A stretch of DNA of 64,000 bases from Mesorhizobium sp. M7A.F.Ca.US.008.03.1.1 (lineage in GTDB: Bacteria > Pseudomonadota > Alphaproteobacteria > Rhizobiales > Rhizobiaceae): positions 62,001-126,000 of the forward strand of contig NZ_RZRU01000013.1 of assembly GCF_003997495.1 (NCBI RefSeq), written 5' to 3'. Made by a program: the position numbers and the translations under genes. The notes below the pieces were generated by a model that ran no database searches, was not told the origin of the DNA, and worked only from the letters and a program-made list of their open reading frames with translations. Below are positions 8,894 through 16,455 of the stretch, piece by piece; the first letter of the stretch is position 1; each line of letters begins with the position of its first letter.

Positions 8894-9447
8894 GAACCTA
8901 TAGAACGAGGCACGGACGAGGGGTCATGCAATTGCCGGCGTATGGGATCGAGGCGCCAGCCGTTGAAACGAAGCACCTTCGACCAGTCCCGCTCGTCTGG
9001 AGCATAGGCCGTACGGCGCAGCAGCGCCCGTATCCTGGCCGTCAGTTCGCGCGCGCTGAACGGTTTCGTCACATAGTCGTCCGCGCCGATTTCCAGCCCG
9101 AAGATGCGGTCGATTTCCTCACCGAGCGCGGTCAGCATCAGGATCGGAATGTTGGTTCCGGCACGAAGACGGCGGCAGATGTCGAGACCATTTTCACCCG
9201 GCAACATGACATCGAGCACGATGAGATCGAATTTCTGGTTGCGAAGCGCGGCATTCATCTGGACGCCGCTCTCGGCAATTTCCACGATCATGCCGTTATC
9301 GGTGAGTGTCTCGCCCAGCACGTCTGCCGCCAGCGCGCCCTCCGAATGCGTTGAAAACAGGATTGCCATGGCCGCAAGAGATGCCCGGCCGGCAAATAGT
9401 CCAGAGTCAATTTTGGCGAACATGCGTGCTCCAGTATAGCGAGGCAA
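8866..9447 (-). pseudogene. OmpR-family response regulator remnant (truncated output domain)
   Basis: The receiver core is recognisable: phosphorylation Asp in FDLIVLDVMLPGENG, Thr in ILMLTALGE and Lys in DDYVTKPFSARELTARI. The N-terminus lacks the usual acidic pair (the position reads ILFSTHSEGALAA). The winged-helix output domain breaks off after GWRLDPIRRQLHDPSS and runs into about 17 unrelated residues that overlap the kinase remnant in another frame. Damage at both ends plus a partial kinase next to it argue for a decayed two-component pair. Confidence 0.75.
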
Positions 9448-9675
9448 TGAGCCTCCGATGGCCTCACCATGTCAGGTGAAAGTGGCCGCATGCGTTAAGT
9501 GATGTTAAGTTTTGTTGCGCAATCGTGGTTTCATCTTGCCGTATAGGGAGGCCATAGACTGACAGCGGGAGCTGCCCACGATCTGCCGTGGATCGTCTCG
9601 CGATCGGAGAACAGAACTGTTTCAATCCAGGCCGGAACAGCTCTAATGTCTGCGCTGGAGCAATGTGGGCGGGAT

Positions 9676-10139
9676 ATGGGGAACACAAGCGACGACGACG
9701 AGCGGAGTTTCTTCTCCGAAGCGCCGATGCGGCCTGCGGCGAAAGCCAAGGCGACGCTCGACGAAAAGCCGCATTACCTCGGCCATCGCGACCGCTTGCG
9801 CGAGCGCTTTGCCTTGGCGGGTCCGGATGCCCTGCCCGATTACGAACTTCTGGAACTTTTGCTCTTTCGCCTGATCCCTCGTGCCGACACCAAACCGGCG
9901 GCCAAGGCGCTGCTGGCACGCTTCGGCACGCTGGCCGAAGTGCTTGGCGCCCCGGTTGGCCTGTTGCAGGAGGTCAAGGGCATCGGCCCTGCGGTGGCGC
10001 TCGACCTGAAAATCGTCGCCGCAACTGCGCAGCGCATGGCACGCGGCGAGGTCCACGGCCGCGAGATCCTCTCGTCCTGGCAGCAGCTTCTCGACTATTG
10101 CCGCTCGGCAATGGCCTTCGAGGCGCGCGAGCAGTTCCG
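9676..10139 (+). pseudogene. radC: radC, 5' fragment interrupted by an insertion element
   Basis: The N-terminal two thirds of RadC/YicR: HYLGHRDRLRERF, YELLELLLF, the helix-hairpin-helix stretch GLLQEVKGIGPAVALDLK, and on to EAREQF. The frame then enters the inverted repeat of the inserted element and stops after four residues. The start at 9676 is preferred (GGGCGGGA upstream), with 9646 as an alternative. Joining this part to 14649-14946 gives 762 bp, exactly 254 codons in frame, so the insertion is precise. RadC is a JAMM/MPN-fold protein whose exact role is debated. Confidence 0.95.
10132..10139. repeat. 8-bp target-site duplication, left copy
   Basis: CAGTTCCG here is repeated exactly at 14641-14648 on the other side of the element. 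Eight bp is the usual duplication for the IS1595 family. Removing the element and one copy restores the radC frame. Confidence 0.93.
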
Positions 10140-10164
10140 CGGTCTTATGTAGCAAACGCACCAA
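10140..10164 (+). repeat. Left terminal inverted repeat of the IS1595-family element
   Basis: It begins CGGTCTTATGTAGCAAACGC and matches the reverse complement of 14616-14640 at all 25 positions; identity stops at base 26. Confidence 0.95.
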
Positions 10165-10207
10165 CTTCCCGCGCGACCTAAAGGGTGGGTTCCCATAAAA
10201 TCCGGGG

Positions 10208-10609
10208 ATGCCCAGAGTTGCCCCTATCGTCCGCTCCACCCGATACGAACACGCCATCAACACCCTTGTAGCCAAGCGAGCCGAGATATCCGGCGCAATC
10301 CGCTTCAAGGGCGCGAACCTGGCTCACCAGCTAGAGCACATAGACGCGGTGCTGCAAATCCTTGGCTACAAAGGCGACCCGTCCCAAATCGTGCCGCTGC
10401 GCCGCACGCCAAGCCGGTTCCGCAAGGGCGAGCTTTACAGGCTGATTCTGAAGCATGAAGCGGACGGCAGCGCGTCGAACCGCGAAACCGCAACGCGCAT
10501 TGCACAGGCCAAGGGATGGGATGCCGCGCTGGTGAAGCCGCTCATGAACAACATCAAGACGGCAAAGGGTTGGCGGAGGCGCGGAACGGCCTGCAAATCT
10601 CTGGCATAG
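10208..10609 (+). CDS. Element cargo protein of unknown function
   Basis: A 133-residue basic, mainly helical protein. The first half (LVAKRAEISGAI ... LAHQLEHIDAVLQILGY) has the heptad look of a short coiled coil and resembles small rhizobial proteins of unknown role. The second half is Arg/Lys-rich, which could suit nucleic-acid binding. A GGGG stretch precedes the start. It is the first gene inside the left end of the element, on the strand opposite the transposase. No catalytic motif is visible and no function can be assigned. Confidence 0.6.
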   Translation: MPRVAPIVRSTRYEHAINTLVAKRAEISGAIRFKGANLAHQLEHIDAVLQILGYKGDPSQIVPLRRTPSRFRKGELYRLILKHEADGSASNRETATRIAQAKGWDAALVKPLMNNIKTAKGWRRRGTACKSLA

Positions 10610-10721
10610 CTAGGCACGTCTAAAAGACGCCCTATTTACCAAGCAATCCGCAGATACTTACGCTGGTATAAAATCATGTTACAATGATTCGTACCGGCCT
10701 GCGGGGGAAGGACGACCGGAT

Positions 10722-11297
10722 ATGATCGTTACACACGAGCGGGAGAAGCTTATTCAAGCGATCTCGTTCTTTGCTCTCCACACTAGGAAGCTCGGAAAGA
10801 CAAAACTTTTCAAGCTCCTGTATTTTTTGGATTTTGAGCACTTCAAACAGACTGGTCGTAGCGTGACTGGCCTGACTTATAACGCATGGCCGAAGGGTCC
10901 GGTGCCAGTGGCGCTCTACAACGAGATAGAGGCACCATCAGACGATTTGGCTGCGGCTATCCAGTTTGAGAAAAAGGAAATTCAGAACGGCGAAATGCTG
11001 ACTGTCACGCCAAAGCGCGTGTTTTCGTCCGACCTTTTCTCCGCCAGAGAAATGCGATTGCTGAGAGGCCTTGCCCAAGAATTTAAAGACAAGACGGCTG
11101 ACGAAATGGTCGAGGCAACGCATCTTGAGAATATGCCTTGGGATCAGATTTACAACAAAGAAGGAAAGAAGCAGGCTGAGATACCATACGCTCTAGCAGT
11201 TAGAAGTGATGAACGTGAAGATGTTTTGCGCGTGGCCAAAGAGCGAAAAGAGTTGCTAGAGAGCCTGTCTGATGAATCCGGGATCGGTATTTTTTGA
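10722..11297 (+). CDS. Panacea (SocA-like, DUF4065) domain protein, probable antitoxin
   Basis: A 191-residue protein. Its N-terminal ~120 residues show the Panacea/SocA pattern: KLGKTKLFKLLYFLDFEHF, then YNAWPKGPVP, then a long helical region. Panacea proteins act as antitoxins for many unrelated toxins, and SocA of Caulobacter is a proteolytic adaptor for its toxin. GGGGGAAGGA lies just before the start, and a plausible TACAAT -10 box lies at 10680-10685. The gene overlaps the next one by 26 bp, the arrangement expected of a toxin-antitoxin operon. The antitoxin role is inferred from family and layout. Confidence 0.85.
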   Translation: MIVTHEREKLIQAISFFALHTRKLGKTKLFKLLYFLDFEHFKQTGRSVTGLTYNAWPKGPVPVALYNEIEAPSDDLAAAIQFEKKEIQNGEMLTVTPKRVFSSDLFSAREMRLLRGLAQEFKDKTADEMVEATHLENMPWDQIYNKEGKKQAEIPYALAVRSDEREDVLRVAKERKELLESLSDESGIGIF

Positions 11298-11688
11298 CGA
11301 AGAATTTGCTTTTCATGACGGGGAATCGGGCGAAAAACTTTTCGTAGTGCTCGGAACCGTTGATGGCGTTTCAGTCATCGTCAAAACAACTTCACAACAG
11401 CACGGGCGTGGCACCGTGTTTGGCTGTCAGCCCAAAGACCGATTCCACAATTTCTATCTTCCCCCAAAATCGACCTACCTGAAATTATCGACGTGGGTCT
11501 GCCTCAATGAGTTCTATGAGATCGACGCCAAAAAGGCCCTTCAAAAGAAGTTCGATGGGAAGATTAAGCCGGTTTGCGATCTGGTGCCGGCGTTCATCCG
11601 CGACTTGCAAGACTGCGCTCTGACGAGTGAGGATATTTCAACCAAGCACGCGGCAATTGTCAGGGCATGCTTGGTCAAAGTCAGCTAG
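11272..11688 (+). CDS. Unrecognised partner of the Panacea protein, candidate toxin
   Basis: A 138-residue protein starting within the 3' end of the Panacea gene. The first ~80 residues look beta-rich (KLFVVLGTVDGVSVIVKTTS, YLKLSTWVCLNEFYEI), compatible with a small barrel such as the PemK/MazF or SH3-like folds. The rest is helical and includes VCDLVPAFIRDLQDC. I cannot identify a family or catalytic residues. Position and overlap make it the likely toxin of the pair; that is inference. Confidence 0.7.
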   Translation: MNPGSVFFDEEFAFHDGESGEKLFVVLGTVDGVSVIVKTTSQQHGRGTVFGCQPKDRFHNFYLPPKSTYLKLSTWVCLNEFYEIDAKKALQKKFDGKIKPVCDLVPAFIRDLQDCALTSEDISTKHAAIVRACLVKVS

Positions 11689-11697
11689 GAAATGCAC

Positions 11698-11982
11698 TCA
11701 GGCCGTAAACGGGTTATCATCACCCGGATCAACCGAAAACCACGGCGAAGTGATCCCAAGGCGGCGATCAAGGTATCCAACCATCGAAGGGGTTAGATGC
11801 TCGGTTTGGTCCAATCCGACGACGACGACTGATTTCCCGGAAGGGACTTTTATCTTGCTGACGGCGTGAGCCTTGCCAGAACTATCAGCGGCGGTGCCAC
11901 TTTGACAGGTGGCCCCGTGATCATGTCTAGCTTGTCCAATGTAGTCGGCAAGGCGCGGATGGCCTCCGAACGGGTAGGCCAT
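11698..11982 (-). CDS. Unknown small protein following a HicB-like gene
   Basis: A 94-residue protein with a central beta-type segment (KIKVPSGKSVVVVGLDQ) and an end containing YLDRRLGITSPWF. It starts 10 bp after the HicB-like stop, so the two are probably co-transcribed. Position suggests a toxin-antitoxin or effector role, but the sequence lacks the classic HicA dsRNA-binding pattern with its conserved His, so it is not called HicA. It converges on the Panacea pair with only 9 bp between stops. Confidence 0.55.
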   Translation of the reverse strand: MAYPFGGHPRLADYIGQARHDHGATCQSGTAADSSGKAHAVSKIKVPSGKSVVVVGLDQTEHLTPSMVGYLDRRLGITSPWFSVDPGDDNPFTA

Positions 11983-11992
11983 CTGCGAAACC

Positions 11993-12262
11993 TTATGCTG
12001 CTAGCGCCAGTTCGTATTCGCCGGCGTTTGAGCCCATCGGCGTAAAATTACCCGATTTCCGATCCCACATGCGGTGGAAGTGCTCCGGGGCCGGCGCAAT
12101 ATGATCAAGGCCGCCGTCTTCACACTCCAAGCGCACGGCTACCTCCAAACGACCGCAAAGGTCGTCTAAGGTGTCGGCCTGCACACAGATATCGTGCTCC
12201 AGTCCCTGCGCAAGCCATACGCCGTGATCCTGATAGCAGATCACTCGCAGTTTCTGATCCAT
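11993..12262 (-). CDS. HicB-like protein
   Basis: An 89-residue protein whose first ~50 residues fit the degraded-RNase-H fold of HicB antitoxins: strand KLRVICYQDHGVWLAQGLEHDICVQA and helix TLDDLCGRLEVAVRLE. It has no separate C-terminal DNA-binding domain of the ribbon-helix-helix or HTH kind, so it may be an N-terminal-type HicB only. It is transcribed in the same direction as, and 119 bp downstream of, the transposase. Confidence 0.6.
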   Translation of the reverse strand: MDQKLRVICYQDHGVWLAQGLEHDICVQADTLDDLCGRLEVAVRLECEDGGLDHIAPAPEHFHRMWDRKSGNFTPMGSNAGEYELALAA

Positions 12263-12381
12263 GGTACTCTCCGGTGGTTGGACGGGTTAAGTCCGACGCC
12301 AGCATATAGAGGTTGCTGGCGTAGTTGCAATACGCCATCAGTCGCATGGTTCCATATACCACGGGCTAGCTTGCGCGAGGG

Positions 12382-13347
12382 TTAAGCGTTTTCACGCTGC
12401 CAGTACCCGGCCCAAACGCGGCTTACGGGATGGTTGAGCGCACCGCCAAGGATGGCGAAAGCATTGCCGCCATTTGACCGGCGACGGTGATCTTCCAGCC
12501 AAGCCGCGTGGTTTGCATACTGATAGAGGTACTTGTGCGAGACGTGGTGGTGCTGACCGACGACCATACGGCGCAGCCGGCTGAAATAGCTTTCCACCAT
12601 GTTCGTATGCTTGCCGTGGCCGTCGCTGTAGCTTTCCGAGTGGTTTATGCGGGTCGAGGCGTAATCGGCTTCCAGAGCGTCCCAATGGTTGGCTTCGTCC
12701 GCGAACAGCTTTGAGCCGGCCAGCATGCGAGCGCGGGCGATTTCGACGCCTTCGGCTTCGCGGTTGCGGACAAACGTCAGGGTGCGGCCAGCGCGCTCGC
12801 GCAGGGCGATGACAACGCGGCGACGGTCTGACTGGTTCTCCTTCATGCGCCGGTCCTTGCGGTCCTCTACGCGGTTCTCTGGGCGCACGGTGCCACCGAA
12901 GTAAGCGCCATCAATCTCGACCTCGCCTTCAAGGATTTCGTTCTTGGTTTCAGCCGACAGCGCTTCGCGCAGCTTGTGCGAGAGCACGAACGCGGTCTTG
13001 TACTGAACGTCCAGATCGCGAGAGAACTGGACCGACGACATGCCCTTGGAGCCGTTGACGAACAGGCAGATCGCCGCCAGCAAATCGGTGAACGACAGCT
13101 TGCGCGAAGCGAAGATAGAGCCGGACGTAACCGAGAACTGCGCACCGCAAGCGGCGCACTTGAACTTGCGACGGGTCGGGATGTCGTAATGATCCAGGCA
13201 TCCGCATTTCGGGCAAACAGGCTCACCTTGCGTCGAAGCCCAGCGAAGGCGCTTGAACGTGTCGTAAGCCTTTTCCTCGCCACCCCTGTAAATGTCCTTG
13301 AGGGACAGGGTGCGGCTTTCGGCGGAAAGGAGGAAGTGCTGGGCCAT
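12382..13347 (-). CDS. IS1595-family (ISXO2-like) transposase
   Basis: A 321-residue DDE-type transposase that moves the element. The N-terminal zinc ribbon is CPKC at residues 45-48 and CAAC at 64-67, followed by the ISXO2-like domain. Candidate catalytic residues are Asp146 (EVEIDGAYFGG), Asp217 (LFADEANHW) and Asn249 or Glu252 in HTNMVESYFSRLRR. The reading frame is full length without stops, so the element may still be active. It is divergent from the DUF6471 gene across 103 bp that contain two operator-like inverted repeats. Confidence 0.96.
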   Translation of the reverse strand: MAQHFLLSAESRTLSLKDIYRGGEEKAYDTFKRLRWASTQGEPVCPKCGCLDHYDIPTRRKFKCAACGAQFSVTSGSIFASRKLSFTDLLAAICLFVNGSKGMSSVQFSRDLDVQYKTAFVLSHKLREALSAETKNEILEGEVEIDGAYFGGTVRPENRVEDRKDRRMKENQSDRRRVVIALRERAGRTLTFVRNREAEGVEIARARMLAGSKLFADEANHWDALEADYASTRINHSESYSDGHGKHTNMVESYFSRLRRMVVGQHHHVSHKYLYQYANHAAWLEDHRRRSNGGNAFAILGGALNHPVSRVWAGYWQRENA

Positions 13348-13387
13348 TGTAATCGCATCCGGTGATATTCTTCACCGTATATGCGGA

Positions 13388-13434
13388 CTTGTATCGCCAA
13401 ATACAAGGGCTTATATCATCAAATACGATGATAT
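13388..13434. promoter_or_regulatory. Two operator-like inverted repeats between transposase and DUF6471 gene
   Basis: The first is CTTGTAT-CGCCAA-ATACAAG (13388-13407). The second is ATATCATC-AAATAC-GATGATAT (13413-13434). Both have 6-bp spacers, both contain CAAATAC, and their centres lie 26 bp apart. They fill the divergent promoter region, so a cargo-encoded or transposase-linked regulator could control both directions from here. Binding has not been shown. Confidence 0.5.
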
Positions 13435-13450
13435 TTTTTGAGGCGAGGAT

Positions 13451-13690
13451 ATGGCACGCAAGGACGACCCGCAGACCGTCGAATACGAGGCGAAAGCTAA
13501 GAACCTCCTGAAAGCCGAATTGAAGCGAAAGGGCGTAACTTACGGACATCTCGCCGAAAAGCTGGCGAGTATGGACATTCACGAAACCGAGCGTAATTTG
13601 AACAACAAAATAAGCCGGGGGGGCTTCAGTGCAGCGTTCTTACTTCAATGTCTAAGAGCGATAGGGGTGCATTCTTTGCAGTTGGATTAG
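13451..13690 (+). CDS. DUF6471 domain protein, possible DNA-binding regulator
   Basis: A 79-residue protein covering the whole DUF6471 family: KNLLKAELKRKGVTYGHLAEKL followed by NLNNKISRGGFSAAFLLQCLRAIG. The layout of five short helices resembles an HTH of the lambda-repressor type, so a regulatory role for the neighbouring operator-like repeats is plausible but unproven. The 3' end overlaps the next gene by 43 bp. Confidence 0.75.
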   Translation: MARKDDPQTVEYEAKAKNLLKAELKRKGVTYGHLAEKLASMDIHETERNLNNKISRGGFSAAFLLQCLRAIGVHSLQLD

Positions 13691-14526
13691 TCCTTGGCGT
13701 CGCCTTGGCGTTGCTTTTTCTCGTATGGGCCGTCCCGGAGTTCCGCAGTTCGACGCTCGCTAAGCAATACTATGAGAATTGGTATGCCGCCGCCAAAGCA
13801 GGCCAGAATGATGAGCAAGGCGATGCCCACTTTTGGGTCCGCGAACTTTACGGATGGGTTTACGCCGAGGACACGCTTGCTCAATGGCTTATGGTCGTCC
13901 TCGGCGGCGCGGCTTCGGCTATCAGTCTTTATGCTCTGATCTGGCTTCGCCGAACTTGGGACCAAGCCAAACGGAGCGCCGATGCGGCATGTGCCGCCGT
14001 TGCCGAAACGCGCCGCATTGGCGAGGCGCAGGTGCGGGCCTATTTGGCTGTTCGGAATGTATCGTTTCGTGTGATCGAACAAACGGCGGGAAACGACCCA
14101 GTCGCCGCAGTAAGCTTTTCCTACCACAACACTGGGCTCTCTCCTGCAACAAGGGTCACCGGTCGATTCATTTTGGAGGTTTTTGCCGCCGCAAATAGCA
14201 AGACACAGATTACCGATGCTACTGGATTCAAATTCTCCAGCCCGAAAAGTCAGTTCCAGCACCTCTACCCCGATGTCGCTAGCGCAGAAAGCGAGTCTCG
14301 CAAGATGGCTTTTGAAAAACTCGACGCCAAAGCGCTTTGCGCGTTTACCAGCGCACGCTTTATGACAATTGCGGTGTGGATCGAATTGGGGTTCAAGGAT
14401 GTGTTTGGGGAGCCAGCGACAATAGTTTCGTCGTTTAGGTTGGTAGCTGACACTCCTATCGTTGTCGGGAAAAAGTACAAACTCAAACCCGCCGCGTCCT
14501 TGACCAACCGCTTCCGCGCCAGTTAA
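13648..14526 (+). CDS. Membrane-anchored cargo protein of unknown function
   Basis: A 292-residue protein with two hydrophobic segments: one near the N-terminus (FAVGLVLGVALALLFLVWAV) and one near residues 72-90 (QWLMVVLGGAASAISLYALIWL). A coiled-coil-like stretch (DQAKRSADAACAAVAETRRIGEAQVRAYL) and a predicted beta-sandwich C-terminal domain follow. This two-helix plus soluble-domain layout occurs in many bacterial proteins of unknown role. It starts inside the DUF6471 gene, so translation is probably coupled. No family can be named. Confidence 0.65.
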   Translation: MSKSDRGAFFAVGLVLGVALALLFLVWAVPEFRSSTLAKQYYENWYAAAKAGQNDEQGDAHFWVRELYGWVYAEDTLAQWLMVVLGGAASAISLYALIWLRRTWDQAKRSADAACAAVAETRRIGEAQVRAYLAVRNVSFRVIEQTAGNDPVAAVSFSYHNTGLSPATRVTGRFILEVFAAANSKTQITDATGFKFSSPKSQFQHLYPDVASAESESRKMAFEKLDAKALCAFTSARFMTIAVWIELGFKDVFGEPATIVSSFRLVADTPIVVGKKYKLKPAASLTNRFRAS

Positions 14527-14615
14527 GCCCCAGACCATCAGGAACACAGCGGCCCACGCCGCTCGCGCCCACACGGCGCGCCGCCTAGCTCACCTTCCCC
14601 CCCGCTCGTCGGGGT

Positions 14616-14640
14616 TTGGTGCGTTTGCTACATAAGACCG
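14616..14640 (-). repeat. Right terminal inverted repeat of the IS1595-family element
   Basis: A perfect reverse complement of 10140-10164. It is preceded by a C/G-rich stretch that differs from the left subterminal sequence. Confidence 0.95.
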
Positions 14641-14946
14641 CAGTTCCGCATCCTGTTCCTCGACAAGAAGAACGCGCTGATCGCCGACGAGGTGCAGCAG
14701 ACGGGCACTGTCGACCACACGCCTGTCTACCCGCGAGAAGTGATCAAGCGCGCGCTCGAACTCTCGGCGACCGCCATTATCCTGGTGCACAATCACCCGT
14801 CAGGCGACCCGACGCCATCGCGCGCCGACATCGAGATGACGAAGGAGATCATCGACGCTGGCAAGCGGCTGGGCATCGCGGTGCACGACCACATCATCAT
14901 CGGTCGGAAGGGATATGCCAGCATGAAGGGTCTGCTGCTGATCTAG
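14641..14946 (+). pseudogene. radC: radC, 3' fragment including the JAMM motif and target-site duplication
   Basis: The frame resumes at QFRILFLDKKN and ends 102 codons later. It carries the JAMM/MPN zinc motif HNHPSGDPTPSRAD and the family ending GYASMKGLLLI. The first 8 bp (14641-14648) are the right copy of the duplicated target CAGTTCCG. Without its N-terminal part and a start codon near a ribosome-binding site it is unlikely to be made as a functional protein. Confidence 0.95.
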
Positions 14947-15174
14947 GCAGGCCGGGGCATGCCACGAACGTCCCGATCAAGCCCGGGCGATTGAATGAAG
15001 TGCAGGAAATTCGCTTGCACAATCTTTTGCCAAAAAATTTGAAAATTGTTCAATCTTGGAAGGAGAGACCCTAGAGTCGGCCTCCTTCCGGATCAATCTT
15101 CCAATCAAGAAGAATACTTTCCTGATTTTTAGAAGACAATTCCGTTGAGGCATCGCATTTTCGCTGCTACCGTT

Positions 15175-15188
15175 TTGAAACGCTTCAA
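15175..15188. promoter_or_regulatory. LacI-family operator upstream of the HTH-kinase gene
   Basis: TTGAAACGCTTCAA differs at one position from the ideal LacI/GalR palindrome TTGAAACGTTTCAA and has the central CG expected for that family. It ends 14 bp before the TTG start of the gene whose product begins with a LacI-type HTH, which points to autoregulation. A looser repeat, TTGAA-N5-TTCAA, occurs at 15039-15053. Confidence 0.65.
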
Positions 15189-15202
15189 TTGGAACTCCTC
15201 CA

Positions 15203-16384
15203 TTGCCACGCAAGCGCCCGACCATAGCGGATGTCGCACGAACCGCCGGTGTCTCCATCGGCACGGTGTCGAACTTCATCAACGGAACGGCCGGCCTTAA
15301 GGAAGGCACGCGCGACCGCATCGAGAAGGCGGTTTCCGCGCTGATGTATCGGCCGAGCTCCTTTGCGCGCTCACTGCCGGGCCGCGCAGCACGCAGGCCA
15401 AAGAATCTCGATCACCTGCCAAGACTTCTGGTCGCCGGTAGGGTGAGTGTCGACTTCCTGTGCCGCGTCGACGTGCTGCCGCATCGCGATGACCGGATCA
15501 CCGCCAGCCACATCGACAAGGCGTTGGGTGGCCCCGCGGCCAATCTGGCGGTGGCCGCCGCCGGCATCGGAGCTCCCTATGCGCTGGACGTCGAGCTGGC
15601 GACAGCGGTCGGCCAGGATCCAGAGAGCGACTGGGCGCTCGGCGCGCTTTCGAAACTGGGTGTCCACGCCTTGCCGATCCGCAACACGCCCAACAACCGC
15701 CTCTCCCAGGCGATCGTCATCATCGAGCGCAACGGCAGCCGCACGATCATCAGCGAACCGTTCGAGCTTGGCGAGGTCGACCTGACAGCCAATCTGGATA
15801 TCCAGCCCGAGCGACGTCCGGCCTGCCTTCATATCGAAGGCTTTCACTACGAGACGATGACCGCCTCCATTGCGCGCTTTCATCAGGCGGGCTGGAAGGT
15901 GAGCCTGCATTCGGCCGGTCTTCCCAAAAGCGCACGCACGCCGGAAACCTTCACGCAGATGGTCAAACAGATCGATCTGACCTTCATCAACGATGTGATG
16001 ATACGGGAGATCTTCGACTTTCGCAGCCGCATGGCGACGACGATCGAAGAGGTGCGGCTGATGCTGTCACGCATCAAACAGCGGGGAACGGTCGTGCTCA
16101 CCCTTGGTGAGTTCGGCGCCGTCGTTTTTCCGGCGAATGGCGGTCCGCAGATCGAGGTGCCGGCGCTGCCGGTCAATCGCGTCGACGCGACAGGCGCCGG
16201 TGACAGCTTTGCCGGCATCTTCCTTGCCCTTTGGCTGCATGGCGCGTCGCTGGACGACGCCGCGCGCTACGCGGCGATCGGGGCGAGCCTGACGACAACG
16301 GTCGAAGGCGCGCAGGGTTACATCGCAGACTTTGCCACGCTGAAGGCTGCCGCCTTGGCGAACAATGCCGTGATGGCGAATTGA
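15203..16384 (+). CDS. LacI-type HTH fused to PfkB-family carbohydrate kinase
   Basis: A 393-residue protein joining two families. Residues 1-60 are a LacI-type DNA-binding domain (TIADVARTAGVSIGTVSNFI plus a hinge-like stretch with RPSSFARSL). Residues ~72-385 are a ribokinase/PfkB kinase with the substrate-binding GG (KALGGPAANLAVAAAG) and the catalytic motif DATGAGDSFAG near residue 330. The periplasmic-binding-like sensor domain of normal LacI proteins is replaced by the kinase. The TTG start immediately precedes the HTH; no ATG lies upstream in frame. It leads an operon for a GATase-like protein, an ABC transporter and an M20 hydrolase. A repressor that senses and phosphorylates the imported sugar or nucleoside is a reasonable inference. 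Confidence 0.9.
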   Translation: MPRKRPTIADVARTAGVSIGTVSNFINGTAGLKEGTRDRIEKAVSALMYRPSSFARSLPGRAARRPKNLDHLPRLLVAGRVSVDFLCRVDVLPHRDDRITASHIDKALGGPAANLAVAAAGIGAPYALDVELATAVGQDPESDWALGALSKLGVHALPIRNTPNNRLSQAIVIIERNGSRTIISEPFELGEVDLTANLDIQPERRPACLHIEGFHYETMTASIARFHQAGWKVSLHSAGLPKSARTPETFTQMVKQIDLTFINDVMIREIFDFRSRMATTIEEVRLMLSRIKQRGTVVLTLGEFGAVVFPANGGPQIEVPALPVNRVDATGAGDSFAGIFLALWLHGASLDDAARYAAIGASLTTTVEGAQGYIADFATLKAAALANNAVMAN

Positions 16385-16455
16385 AACAATGGCTTATCGA
16401 CGTTTCGACTGGCGCGGAAAACCGCATCAACCGACGAAATCAGGAGAGTATGATC

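Larger units (their letters stand above)
10140..14640. mobile_element. IS1595-family element with cargo genes, inserted in radC
   Basis: This 4501-bp unit is bounded by perfect 25-bp terminal inverted repeats and flanked by 8-bp duplications. It encodes an ISXO2-like transposase (12382-13347, minus) and six further genes. These are a protein of unknown function, a Panacea-domain protein with an overlapping partner, a HicB-like/unknown pair, a DUF6471 protein, and a membrane protein. A simple IS1595 is roughly 1 kb; members carrying passenger genes are known, and this one fits that group. Base use looks more AT-rich than the flanks, notably from 10620 to 11690, which suggests an outside origin for the cargo. 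Confidence 0.95.

Noticed and set aside
11698..11982. HicA toxin
   Set aside because: The position next to a HicB-like gene suggested it, but the conserved His and the dsRNA-binding sequence pattern are absent.
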